A stretch of DNA of 64,000 nucleotides from Candidatus Gastranaerophilales bacterium. GTDB lineage: Bacteria > Cyanobacteriota > Vampirovibrionia > Gastranaerophilales > Gastranaerophilaceae. The notes under the pieces were generated by a model. That model saw only the letters and a list, made by a program, of their open reading frames with translations, was not told the DNA's origin and made no database searches. The DNA lies in contig CALVDX010000003.1 in the NCBI GenBank assembly GCA_944326425.1, forward strand, positions 1 to 64,000. The letters are read 5' to 3'. Made by a program: the position numbers and the translations under genes. How positions within the stretch are numbered: the stretch's first letter is position 1; each line of letters opens with the position of its first letter. Below are positions 51,189 to 58,819 of this stretch, piece after piece.

Positions 51189-51217
51189 TTGACAAACATA
51201 CTTGTTTGTGTAACTAT
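51189..51217 (+). promoter_or_regulatory. Promoter with overlapping operator-like palindrome
   Basis: TTGACA (51189-51194) lies 17 bp from a weak -10 (AACTAT, 51212-51217). Its spacer is filled by a perfect inverted repeat ACAAACA-TACT-TGTTTGT (51192-51209), a typical dimer-binding operator position that would occlude RNA polymerase. Confidence 0.5.
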
Positions 51218-51267
51218 TTGAATATGAGATACACAAATATACATTTAAATAATAATTCTTGGTGGCG

Positions 51268-51345
51268 CCTGTAATTAGTACAGGTTGCTTTATAAAATTC
51301 TTGATAAAAGTAAACCTGTACAGAAAATGTTCAGGTTTATTTTTT
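51268..51345 (+). promoter_or_regulatory. Four-segment transcription attenuator
   Basis: Segment 1 CCTGTA (51268-51273) can pair with segment 2 TACAGG; segment 2 GTACAGGTT (51278-51286) pairs perfectly over 9 bp with segment 3 AACCTGTAC (51313-51321); segment 3 AAACCTG also pairs with segment 4 CAGGTTT (51332-51338), followed by T6, making a terminator (stem AAACCTG-T-ACA / TGT-T-CAGGTTT, loop GAAAA). The 2:3 and 3:4 pairings exclude each other. It ends six bases before the ribosome site of the gene at 51362. Confidence 0.65.
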
Positions 51346-51361
51346 AGTCAAGGAGAAAATT

Positions 51362-52549
51362 ATGTCAGTCAGTTTAATAAATACATTATCCAACCCCTTA
51401 AAAACAGCATCAAAATTTGTATCGTATCAGGAAAGTGCATCAGGTTTGTCAGCATCCAGACTTATTCAGGATACCGGCACCTGCCTTGCGCCTAAAGTTA
51501 CGTTTTCAAGAAGTAAAGAAGATTTAGCTGAAAATATATTTTTAGAATTATCCGAAAATGCTATTGTGTACCTCGGGCCGGCTGTACTTGGCGAAAAAGT
51601 TGCAAGAAAAATCTTTTCAAAGGGGCTCAATAATCAGGAAAAAGAACTTGTGGCTAAATCATTCAAAGAACTGAGCGGAATGCCCTCAAAGATAAAAGGG
51701 AAAATAGTTCCCATAAAAGCAGCCATCGCACTTTCTACAATGCTGATTCCTCTTGCGGAATTTTCTTTAAGTTACTTCAAGAACTTATTTACACTAAAAG
51801 TTTTCAATAAGAGTGATTTTCAAAATATAGCCTCATTAGAAAAGAACGAAGAAGATAAAGAGCAGCAAAAACATGTAGAAAAGAGCGCAAAACAAAAAAT
51901 CGGACTAGCAGGAACAGTGTATGGAGCCCTTCTAGGATTGAGCGTATTAATGGCAGCAAAGGGGAATAAGTCTAATACATTACAAAAATTAAGCGAGTTT
52001 ATAATTGCACCGGGTGATAAATTATTTAAAAACAATACTAAAAGAGCAGGTTTTGTAAACAGATACTTTAGTCAGGATTTTAATTCAGAGAACGGGAAAC
52101 TGGCAATGAGCAAGGGACAGCTCACAGCATGCGTAGGGATTGGCGGATTGGGATACTTTGGATCTTCCGCAGACAGGGGTAAAGAAAATCTGTTAGAAAC
52201 GGCTTCACGCTTTCCGCTTATTGGTTTTTACATAATAACAGGCGGTGAACTTTTTGACAAAGGTTTTAAAAAACTTTTAAGCAAGCTTGGCTGCTGCAAA
52301 GACGTTATCAACAAAGATTACAGCTCGCCAAGCTTTAAGGAACTGGAAACAAAGGCAGCAGAACTTGCAAAATCAAGGAATACAAATATTACAAAAGAAT
52401 TCAAAAAACTTGCAGGGCAAAAAGTTGTAGTAGCAGGCGTCCCATATCTTTTTGGAATAGGGATTATGGGCTTCTTTGTTGCAGGTATGACAAACTATTT
52501 TACGAGAAGAAGGCACAAAAACTTTATTAGGCAAGAAAATAATATTTAA
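51362..52549 (+). CDS. Hypothetical multi-spanning membrane protein
   Basis: 395 residues, no recognised family. Hydrophobic segments at about 65-80, 112-135, 180-200, 265-280, 292-312 and 355-375; a charged linker rich in Lys/Glu (about 155-178); a Cys pair near 325 (LGCCKD); basic C-terminus (RRRHKNF). Ribosome site AAGGAG directly after the attenuator. Style resembles the unknown membrane proteins at 9.5 and 41.5 kb. The regulated leader suggests expression responds to a specific signal. Confidence 0.7.
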   Translation: MSVSLINTLSNPLKTASKFVSYQESASGLSASRLIQDTGTCLAPKVTFSRSKEDLAENIFLELSENAIVYLGPAVLGEKVARKIFSKGLNNQEKELVAKSFKELSGMPSKIKGKIVPIKAAIALSTMLIPLAEFSLSYFKNLFTLKVFNKSDFQNIASLEKNEEDKEQQKHVEKSAKQKIGLAGTVYGALLGLSVLMAAKGNKSNTLQKLSEFIIAPGDKLFKNNTKRAGFVNRYFSQDFNSENGKLAMSKGQLTACVGIGGLGYFGSSADRGKENLLETASRFPLIGFYIITGGELFDKGFKKLLSKLGCCKDVINKDYSSPSFKELETKAAELAKSRNTNITKEFKKLAGQKVVVAGVPYLFGIGIMGFFVAGMTNYFTRRRHKNFIRQENNI

Positions 52550-52558
52550 TAGGAACAA

Positions 52559-52588
52559 AGCCGCTCTTTCATTGAGCGGCTCCTCTTT
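52559..52588. terminator. Stem-loop between convergent genes
   Basis: Perfect 8-bp stem AGCCGCTC / GAGCGGCT with a seven-base loop, followed by CCTCTTT on the plus side. The T-run is weak, so it may be a less efficient terminator or act with both convergent genes. Confidence 0.6.
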
Positions 52589-52898
52589 ATAAATATTTTT
52601 CAATATTTGATATAATAGTACTTTTCGGCATAAGCCCGACCATACGTTCAACCGGCTCACCGTCTTTAAAAATAATAACACTGGGCAGTGCACTTATTGC
52701 ATAATACTGTGCAGAAGCAATATTTTCATCTGTATTTATCTTACAAACTTTAACTTTGTCTCCAAGTTCGACAGCAACTTCGTCAAGCACAGGACCTAAT
52801 TTTCTGCATGGACCACACCACGGAGCCCAAAAATCTACAACAACAAGTCCGGAACTTATTTCTTCCTTCAAATTATCATCCCTAAGTTCAATACTCAT
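52587..52898 (-). CDS. trxA: Thioredoxin
   Basis: 103 residues from ATG 52898, selected because AAAGGAGGA lies immediately upstream; the frame is open 39 codons further but without a ribosome site. The active site WAPWCGPCRK (about 26-35), the cis-Pro loop SALPSVIIFKDGE and the C-terminal helix are standard. It is a general cytoplasmic disulphide reductant. Confidence 0.96.
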   Translation of the reverse strand: MSIELRDDNLKEEISSGLVVVDFWAPWCGPCRKLGPVLDEVAVELGDKVKVCKINTDENIASAQYYAISALPSVIIFKDGEPVERMVGLMPKSTIISNIEKYL

Positions 52899-52977
52899 AA
52901 ATATCCTCCTTTTTACCAATATTAGCATGTAATTTATTTTTATGCTATCATTCTGTAGAGGATGATAAAGGGTAATA

Positions 52978-53895
52978 ATGGTTAGAAAAAAAATTGTTGA
53001 AATAGTATTAGACACTGAAACTACCGGATTAGACTACACCCGGGAAAAAATGATAGAGTTTGCAGCAGTCCGGCTTGAAAACGGAAAAATTAAAGATGAG
53101 TTTCAAACACTGATAAATCCTAAACAGCATATTAGAAAATCAAGTATTGCAATACACGGTATAACACCGGACATGGTCGAAGACGCACCTACAGAAGAAG
53201 AGGTTATGCCAAGAATACTTGAGTTTTTAGGAGATGCCCCCATTGTTGCCCACAATGCCATTTTTGATTATTCTTTTTTAAATGAAGCATGTATAAGGTT
53301 TACGGGAGAAAAACTTAAAAATCAGCATATTGATACACAGCAAATGTTTAAAGAAGTTTGTCCGGAATTAGAATCCCATGGACTTGAAGCCCTTACAAAG
53401 ACCTTCGGAGTAGAACTCGTAAACCACCACCGCGCAATGGCAGATACAATGGGGCTTGCACTTGCATATCCGAAACTAAAAAAACTTTACCTTCAAAAAT
53501 GTGACTGGCAGGCAAAGCAGCTTGATAATATTGACTATCTGTTTGACAGATATTTAAGAATACAACAGACTATTCAGACACTTCAGGCAGAAATTCAGGA
53601 TTTAAAATCAGTATTTAAGCTTTATTTTGATTTGGGCGGAGAACCGATTAGAGCTCTTACCGGAGAAACTATGATCTACCAGTCAAAACAATCTTTCAGT
53701 TACGATTTTGATGACATTAAAGATATTCTTGAAGATATAGGCGCCCTTGATAAAGCAGTAAAACTTAATAACGGTTTTATTGACAGGCTCTGCAACGGAC
53801 TAAGTTTGTCAGAAGAACACAGAACTGTAATAAAAGATGCACGTCATGATATTACGGAATCACGAAATATTCAAATAATAAAACCAAATCGTTAA
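52978..53895 (+). CDS. DnaQ-like 3'-5' exonuclease (DEDDh)
   Basis: 305 residues. The exonuclease domain (about 5-165) has the DEDDh residues: Asp and Glu in VLDTETTGLDY, Asp in AHNAIFDYSFL, and the HxAxxD in NHHRAMADTMG. The rest (170-305) is helical and unrecognised. Such exonucleases proofread or process nucleic acid ends; similar ones form the epsilon-like domain of PolC. The TAA at 53893-53895 is followed in the same frame by another 96 sense codons of different composition (see the next entry). Confidence 0.88.
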   Translation: MVRKKIVEIVLDTETTGLDYTREKMIEFAAVRLENGKIKDEFQTLINPKQHIRKSSIAIHGITPDMVEDAPTEEEVMPRILEFLGDAPIVAHNAIFDYSFLNEACIRFTGEKLKNQHIDTQQMFKEVCPELESHGLEALTKTFGVELVNHHRAMADTMGLALAYPKLKKLYLQKCDWQAKQLDNIDYLFDRYLRIQQTIQTLQAEIQDLKSVFKLYFDLGGEPIRALTGETMIYQSKQSFSYDFDDIKDILEDIGALDKAVKLNNGFIDRLCNGLSLSEEHRTVIKDARHDITESRNIQIIKPNR

Positions 53896-54186
53896 TACGG
53901 CATCACCGTCGCCATCTCTGACGAATGTGTCATATCCATCGATGGCGACGGTCTCATTTCCGGTAAGCTTGCTACCGCTCTCGCTCTCTCCTACGTAGAA
54001 TCTGGGTCCGAAATTTCCGGCACTATTGCTGAAACTAATATTCTGCAAGGTGCCAAAACACAGATTGCTTCCTCTAAGGTCGATTTCTACAAGTCCATGC
54101 TTGAAAACAATTTCTCAAACATGGAGCTACTATACTCCAACATGAAATCTAATTACTCCAACTTCTTCTCCGGTAGTATTGTGTAA
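53896..54186 (+). pseudogene. Start-less gene remnant of foreign composition
   Basis: From 53896 the frame of the exonuclease gene stays open for 96 codons to a TAA at 54184-54186, but contains no ATG, GTG or TTG until 54097. Its codons end largely in C (ATC, GTC, TCC, CTC, TTC, TAC), unlike neighbouring genes that prefer A or T, so it was probably acquired. The translation (beginning YGITVAISDECVISIDGDG and ending NYSNFFSGSIV) matches no family I recognise. It looks like the 3' end of a lost gene. Expression as a C-terminal extension by readthrough is an alternative. Confidence 0.55.
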
Positions 54187-54196
54187 TTTGTTATAC

Positions 54197-54262
54197 CCGC
54201 TAGGATGTAGGTTTTGGTAATCTTTGATTACCGAAACATTTATTGTTGCGGACATCCTACGG
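54197..54262. repeat. Long nested palindrome
   Basis: CCG-C-TAGGATGT (54197-54208) is complementary to ACATCCTA-CGG (54252-54262) with one bulged base; inside is a second hairpin GGTAATC-TTT-GATTACC (54216-54232). Confidence 0.75.
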
Positions 54263-54300
54263 ACTTACTAATAGAGCGTGTATACTTCCTGCCGATAAGC

Positions 54301-54327
54301 CCCTGAAACAAGTTCAGGGTGACAATG
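54301..54327. repeat. AAGTTCAG-type intergenic repeat, copy 3
   Basis: CCCTGAAACAAGTTCAGGG then TGACAATG; shares TG-AAACAAGTTCAG-x-TGACA with copies at 14529-14563 and 16681-16721. Confidence 0.6.
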
Positions 54328-54374
54328 TTTTCCCCTCACCTCTGCCGCTCTCCAGAAGGGAGAGCGGGAAACAT
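54325..54374. repeat. CCCTCACC-type hairpin element, copy 2
   Basis: CCCCTCACCTCTGCC precedes and enters a stem CCGCTCTCC/GGGAGAGCGG (54345-54367); the flanks ATGTTT/AAACAT extend it. Related to 18466-18520 in its first half only. Confidence 0.55.
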
Positions 54375-54398
54375 GCTTTCTCTCATGTATGAGTGGAA

Positions 54399-55241
54399 TT
54401 ATCCTTCTACTAATTCAATTAAATAATTAGGAAGCGCAAATCTTGCGTTATGGTAGTCCTTATTATAGATTTTACAACTTTTAATAATTTCAGAAGCTCT
54501 ATCCTCAGCATAGTAAGATAACGGCTTAACGTCAACCGAACAAAATGCCCATGCCCAATAACCGCCGGGGTATGTCGGTATCGGAGATGTATATGCCGCA
54601 CATACAGGAAAGACCTTCTTGAGCAATGCATACATTTTCTTTATTTCGTTTTTGTTAACAACAGGGGATTCAGACTGTGCTGCCATAATTCCGCCCTGTT
54701 TTAAAGAATTTTTGACGTTTGTATAAAACTCTTCCGTAAACAAGCCTTCACCGGGGCCCATCGGATCGGTTGAATCAATTAAAATAATATCAAACTCGTT
54801 TTTCTTATCCTTAATATATTCAATAGCATCCTCTACCAAAATTTCGACACGCGGATCGCTTAATCCGCAGGAAATAGTAGGAAGATACTTCTTGCAGACT
54901 TCAATTACCATTCCGTCAATTTCACATAATACAACTTTTTTTACGCTGGAGTGTTTTAAAACTTCTCTTACAGTTCCGCCGTCGCCGCCGCCTATAACAA
55001 GTACGGTTTCAGGATTTTTGTGGTGCATCATCGGTATATGTGATATCATTTCGTGGTAATAGTATTCATCTCCTTCTGTTGTCATCATAAGTCCGTCTAA
55101 TGTTAATATTTTCCCTAACTCGCTGTCAGAATCTATTATCTCAACTTTTTGAAAGTCAGATTGCTTAGAAAATAAAACCTCTTTTTGTTTTATTGCAATA
55201 CCAAACCCCGCAGGATTAATTTCTTTATAAAATTCACTCAT
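54399..55241 (-). CDS. speE: Spermidine synthase
   Basis: 280 residues. The SpeE pattern is intact: LDGLMMTTEGDEYYYHEMISH (near 49-70), VLVIGGGDGGTVREVLKH (SAM-type loop for dcSAM), DAIEYI and IDSTDPMGPGEGLF with the catalytic Asp region. It transfers aminopropyl from decarboxylated SAM to putrescine. Strong ribosome site (AAAGGAG). It is the last gene of a nrnA, YihY, HIT, speE operon. Confidence 0.95.
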   Translation of the reverse strand: MSEFYKEINPAGFGIAIKQKEVLFSKQSDFQKVEIIDSDSELGKILTLDGLMMTTEGDEYYYHEMISHIPMMHHKNPETVLVIGGGDGGTVREVLKHSSVKKVVLCEIDGMVIEVCKKYLPTISCGLSDPRVEILVEDAIEYIKDKKNEFDIILIDSTDPMGPGEGLFTEEFYTNVKNSLKQGGIMAAQSESPVVNKNEIKKMYALLKKVFPVCAAYTSPIPTYPGGYWAWAFCSVDVKPLSYYAEDRASEIIKSCKIYNKDYHNARFALPNYLIELVEG

Positions 55242-55242
55242 T

Positions 55243-55566
55243 TTACACTCCTTTTATATTTCCAGATAGTACATGTATATGCAGGTGAAAAACCTCCTGT
55301 CCTGCTTCTTTTCCCGTATTTATAACCGTTTTATATGATTTCAGCCCCAATTCCTTAGCAGCTTTTTTTACCCCGCCAAGCAGTTTTCCGAGCAGAGACT
55401 CATCTTCAAGTTCAGTCAAGGATTCGTAATGCTGCTTTGGAACAACTAAAACATGGGTATCTGCTTTAGGATTAATATCTCTAAAAACTACGTAATCATC
55501 AGTTTCAATAATAAACGGTGTATTAAATTCACCGTTTGCTATTTTACAAAAAATGCAGTCAGTCAA
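55243..55566 (-). CDS. HIT-family nucleotide hydrolase (HinT-like)
   Basis: 107 residues. CIFCKIANGE (4-13) binds zinc in many bacterial HIT proteins, and HLHIHVLSG at the C-terminus is the His triad. It probably cleaves AMP-linked compounds. TTG start, with GGAGGAAG upstream; it overlaps the YihY gene by four bases and is one base from speE. Confidence 0.92.
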   Translation of the reverse strand: MTDCIFCKIANGEFNTPFIIETDDYVVFRDINPKADTHVLVVPKQHYESLTELEDESLLGKLLGGVKKAAKELGLKSYKTVINTGKEAGQEVFHLHIHVLSGNIKGV

Positions 55567-56453
55567 TTATCTTCCTCCTTATGTTTAGTCCTTTTCTTTT
55601 CATAAATAATATCTTTTCGCTCTAAAACGTTATAAAGCTGTGAATTTATCTCTCCGCCAATCAGTATTAGCGTAGATGTATAATACAGCCATACCATTAA
55701 AACAGCAAATGCACCGATTGTTCCGTAAACAAAATTATATGTGTGTAAATTGTTTACATAAACTGAAAACCACCACGATCCTGCTAACCAGCATACGCAG
55801 AAAAATATTGTTCCCGGCAGTGCGCTTTTTCTCCGCAAAAGTTCCTTCCCGCTTAAATCCGGCAGTATATAGTACTGAAGATAAGCCAGTACAAACAATG
55901 CTAAAAAGGCAACAGGCCATCTTAAAACAAGGATTGCATTTGCTATATCAATATCCAAACCAAGCGACGTAGTAAAGAATTTCAGGATAACTTTCCCAAA
56001 TACAATAAGGTTTACTGTTAAAAATAAAACAGCCGTATTTACAAACACCATGGTAAGTGATAATAGCCGCGTATAAATGAAAGAACGCGTTTCTTCAACC
56101 TTATATGCCCTGTTTAACCCCTTTAAAACTACCGCCATTGCATTTGTAGAAAGTATCACTGTAATAATAAACCCTATAACGGCAAGCAGTCCGCCCTTTT
56201 CATAGAACGAAACTTCATTTATTACAGATCTTATTAAATCAAGGGCATCATTAGGCATAATTTTGCTCAGTGCTATAAATATCGGATTGACAAAAGACTT
56301 CCTTCCCAGACGGCTAAAAACTTCAATTAAAAACAATGCAAAAGGGAAAATCCCGATAATAAGCATAAATCCCATCTCTGCTGCCATGCCGGAAAAATCA
56401 TTGTCTATTACTGACTTAATTATACTTTTTATAACCTTTAAATATCTTCTCAT
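55563..56453 (-). CDS. YihY/BrkB-family inner-membrane protein
   Basis: 296 residues with six membrane segments and the family features MAAEMGFMLIIGIFPFALFLIEVF near the N-terminus (about 25-47) and YGTIGAFAVLMVWLYYTSTLILIGGE near the C-terminus. The role of this widespread family is not established; it was once mis-annotated as ribonuclease BN. It overlaps both neighbours by four bases. Confidence 0.9.
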   Translation of the reverse strand: MRRYLKVIKSIIKSVIDNDFSGMAAEMGFMLIIGIFPFALFLIEVFSRLGRKSFVNPIFIALSKIMPNDALDLIRSVINEVSFYEKGGLLAVIGFIITVILSTNAMAVVLKGLNRAYKVEETRSFIYTRLLSLTMVFVNTAVLFLTVNLIVFGKVILKFFTTSLGLDIDIANAILVLRWPVAFLALFVLAYLQYYILPDLSGKELLRRKSALPGTIFFCVCWLAGSWWFSVYVNNLHTYNFVYGTIGAFAVLMVWLYYTSTLILIGGEINSQLYNVLERKDIIYEKKRTKHKEEDN

Positions 56454-57406
56454 ACTCTTTCTTTTATCAAGTTTAAAATCTTCTTAACAGAAGTATTTAC
56501 AGAAGATTTTATAACACATCCCGCAGCGTACGTATGCCCGCCGCCGCCAAATTGTGCACATATTTCTGCAACATCCAGTTCTTTTGACCGCATAGAAACT
56601 TTGCTGGTTTTTGAATCAATTTCTTTTACCAGAAACGCGGCATCCACGCTGTCAATCGTCCGTAATTTCTCAACCAGCCCCTCGGTAAAGTCCTCGGTTG
56701 ATTGATAGCCTTCCAAATCCTTTTTGTAAATCGTAATATAAGCAATTTTGTCATTATTGCAAAATTTTGCTCTGCTTACAGCTCCTGCTTGAAACATAAC
56801 GTTATCTTTCGTTTTGGTTTCATATACAGACTTGTAAATTTTATTTGGATTAACCCCCAGAGTAATTAACTCTCCGGCGATTTTAAGGGTTTCTGCCGTT
56901 GTATTCTCATACTTGAACCCGCCGGTATCCGTTAAAATTGATATATATAAGCACTCTGCTGTGTCTTTAGATATGTTCCAATTATGTTCACGGAAATATT
57001 TAAACAATATCATACCAGCAGAGGACGCCGCACTATCTATGATATTAATATCTCCATACCCGTGATTTGTTTTATGATGATCAATATTTATCCGGCAGCG
57101 GGCTTTATCAAATAGTTCTACTGCTTCACCCATTCTGTCTTTTGCAGCCACATCCACGCTTATAACAACATCATACACAAGGGATTTGTCAAACTCTCTT
57201 TTAGACAGATTTACAAAAGGCAAATCTCTGTAGGTATAAGGAACTTTAGATGCTATGAACATATCTGCCTGTTTCTTAAAGTTTTCCTTTATCCCGTTAT
57301 AAAGAGCACACATCGAGCCTAAAGTATCGCCATCCGGGTTAATATGTGATGTTATCAGTATCTTAGAAGCACTTTTTATGGTATCATCAATATTAATATT
57401 ACTCAT
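56450..57406 (-). CDS. nrnA: Bifunctional oligoribonuclease/PAP phosphatase NrnA-like (DHH family)
   Basis: 318 residues. DHH and DHHA1 domains: HINPDGDTLGSM (about 19-30), NIDHHKTN (about 109-116), ILTDTGGFKY, and the C-terminal GGGGHTYAAGC that binds substrate. NrnA degrades short RNAs and 3'-phosphoadenosine 5'-phosphate. First gene of its operon. No ribosome site; a weak -10 (GATAAA) is six bases from ATG. Only 30 bp from the divergent DciA-like start. Confidence 0.92.
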   Translation of the reverse strand: MSNINIDDTIKSASKILITSHINPDGDTLGSMCALYNGIKENFKKQADMFIASKVPYTYRDLPFVNLSKREFDKSLVYDVVISVDVAAKDRMGEAVELFDKARCRINIDHHKTNHGYGDINIIDSAASSAGMILFKYFREHNWNISKDTAECLYISILTDTGGFKYENTTAETLKIAGELITLGVNPNKIYKSVYETKTKDNVMFQAGAVSRAKFCNNDKIAYITIYKKDLEGYQSTEDFTEGLVEKLRTIDSVDAAFLVKEIDSKTSKVSMRSKELDVAEICAQFGGGGHTYAAGCVIKSSVNTSVKKILNLIKERV

Positions 57407-57436
57407 TATTGTTTTATCTTATCACAAAAAGGCAAA

Positions 57437-57775
57437 ATGAAAAAAATTCTATACACAAATTTTGAATCTGCTGATGACATAATTGCTTCACTTCTTGATA
57501 ACAAAGAAATTAAAAAAGCCGTTACACGCTCAAACCTGTATTCTTTCTGGAAAAAAATAGCCGGCAAATACAAGGATAAATCCCGTCCCTGGGGGATGGG
57601 AGCAAACGGACTTATGATAATTGCCTGTGAAAATTCCATTGTTGCACAGGAGCTTGCTATGTCTAAAGCTATGCTTCTTGTAAAATTGGAACCTTATTTA
57701 AAAACTCTTAACATCAGGGTTAAAGATTTAAAATTTGATGTTAAAAGATGGGAAAATGAGGACAATAATACATAG
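57437..57775 (+). CDS. DUF721/DciA-like protein
   Basis: 112 residues. The pattern LYSFWKKIAGKYKDKSRPWGM...LMIIACENSIVAQELAMSK is that of the DUF721 domain, known as DciA in bacteria that lack DnaC, where it helps load the replicative helicase DnaB. This is short but spans the domain. Ribosome site AAAAAGG. It lies 42 bp upstream of rsgA on the same strand. Confidence 0.8.
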   Translation: MKKILYTNFESADDIIASLLDNKEIKKAVTRSNLYSFWKKIAGKYKDKSRPWGMGANGLMIIACENSIVAQELAMSKAMLLVKLEPYLKTLNIRVKDLKFDVKRWENEDNNT

Positions 57776-57805
57776 TCCTTTCTGGTAAAATTTCTTATAT
57801 TGCGC

Positions 57806-57817
57806 TACAATAAACCT
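57806..57817 (+). promoter_or_regulatory. Leaderless -10 element of rsgA
   Basis: TACAAT-AAACCT-ATG; no ribosome site. It favours ATG 57818 over an in-frame TTG at 57800. Confidence 0.58.
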
Positions 57818-58819
57818 ATGGATAAAGGACAGATTTTTAAAATTCATTCGGATTTCTACTATGTGTATTTTAATGAAGCTCTGCACGAATGTAAGCTCAG
57901 GGAAATCTTAAAGAAACAAGGTGTAAAGCCACTTGTCGGCGACTTCGTTTTTTTTGAAAAGAATGCAATAACAGAAATCCTTGAACGCTCAAACTTTATC
58001 CCGCGTCCTGCCGTTGCCAATGTGAACCAGATAATAATAGTCTCCGCGCTTAAAGAACCTGACTTGAGCTACCTGCAATTAAACAGGTATATCGCATTTG
58101 CAGAGTACTATAAAATCACCCCGATTCTCTGCTTTAACAAGGATGACTTAATTTCTGACGAAACACTTTTAAACCAGGTTAAATCAATATATCAACCGTT
58201 GGGGTATAAGATAGTTTTTACCTCTGCAAAAGAAAATGACGGGATTTCAGAATTAATAAATTTGCTAAGCAATAAAACTTCTGCACTATGCGGAACGTCG
58301 GGAGTAGGGAAATCCAGCCTTATTAATGCGATAAATCCGGCTCTTTCTCTCAGAACTAAAGAAATAAGTAAAAAAACTATGAGAGGCACCCACACAACAC
58401 GCCACTGCGAAATTATACAAATTGATAATAAGTACAGGATAATCGATACTCCGGGTTTTTCTAATCTCAAATTTGATTTTCTATACCCGAGGGACGTTGA
58501 TAATCTCTTTGTTGAAATGAAACCGTTTAAAAATGACTGCAAATATCCTGATTGCCTGCATATTTCCGAGGACGGCTGCTGTGTGCTTGCCAATAAAAAT
58601 AAAATATCCACGACCAGATATCAAAGTTACATTGCTTTTGTAGAAGAAGCACAGGAGTTTAAAAATAAAGTTAAGTATGAGGGGAATAAAATAGAAAAAA
58701 GAAGCAAGTACAGCGGCGAAAAAAGACTTGCCAAAATCAGTGCAAAAAGCAGAAGTTCTGCAAGAAATACTCAAAAACAAAATATTTATAAGGAATTAGA
58801 AGATGGAAACATTAATTGA
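57818..58819 (+). CDS. rsgA: Small ribosomal subunit biogenesis GTPase RsgA
   Basis: 333 residues from ATG 57818. Circularly permuted GTPase: an OB-like N-terminal domain (1-70), G4 CFNKDD (about 106-111), G1 GTSGVGKSSLINA (about 159-171), G3 DTPGF, and a zinc knuckle (CKYPDCLHISEDGCCV). It checks 30S maturation. The C-terminal tail is Lys/Ser-rich. Overlaps ispA by 17 bp. Confidence 0.95.
   Translation: MDKGQIFKIHSDFYYVYFNEALHECKLREILKKQGVKPLVGDFVFFEKNAITEILERSNFIPRPAVANVNQIIIVSALKEPDLSYLQLNRYIAFAEYYKITPILCFNKDDLISDETLLNQVKSIYQPLGYKIVFTSAKENDGISELINLLSNKTSALCGTSGVGKSSLINAINPALSLRTKEISKKTMRGTHTTRHCEIIQIDNKYRIIDTPGFSNLKFDFLYPRDVDNLFVEMKPFKNDCKYPDCLHISEDGCCVLANKNKISTTRYQSYIAFVEEAQEFKNKVKYEGNKIEKRSKYSGEKRLAKISAKSRSSARNTQKQNIYKELEDGNIN

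Larger units (their letters stand above)
54187..54398. other. Intergenic palindromes and REP-like hairpins
   Basis: Holds three structured elements in a row after the gene remnant: a long palindrome (54197-54262), a copy of the AAGTTCAG-type repeat forming CCCTGAA/TTCAGGG (54301-54327), and a CCCTCACC-type element with a 9-bp hairpin inside an ATGTTT/AAACAT outer stem (54325-54374). No gene seen. Confidence 0.7.

Noticed and set aside
51261-51345. T-box riboswitch before the membrane protein (GGTGGCGCC resembles the T-box core)
   Set aside because: The leader is only ~130 nt, too short for a stem I with specifier loop, and the downstream gene is not an amino-acid gene.
53860-54048. 62-codon minus-strand frame opposite the gene remnant
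   Set aside because: No ribosome site, and codon pattern is better explained by the plus-strand remnant.
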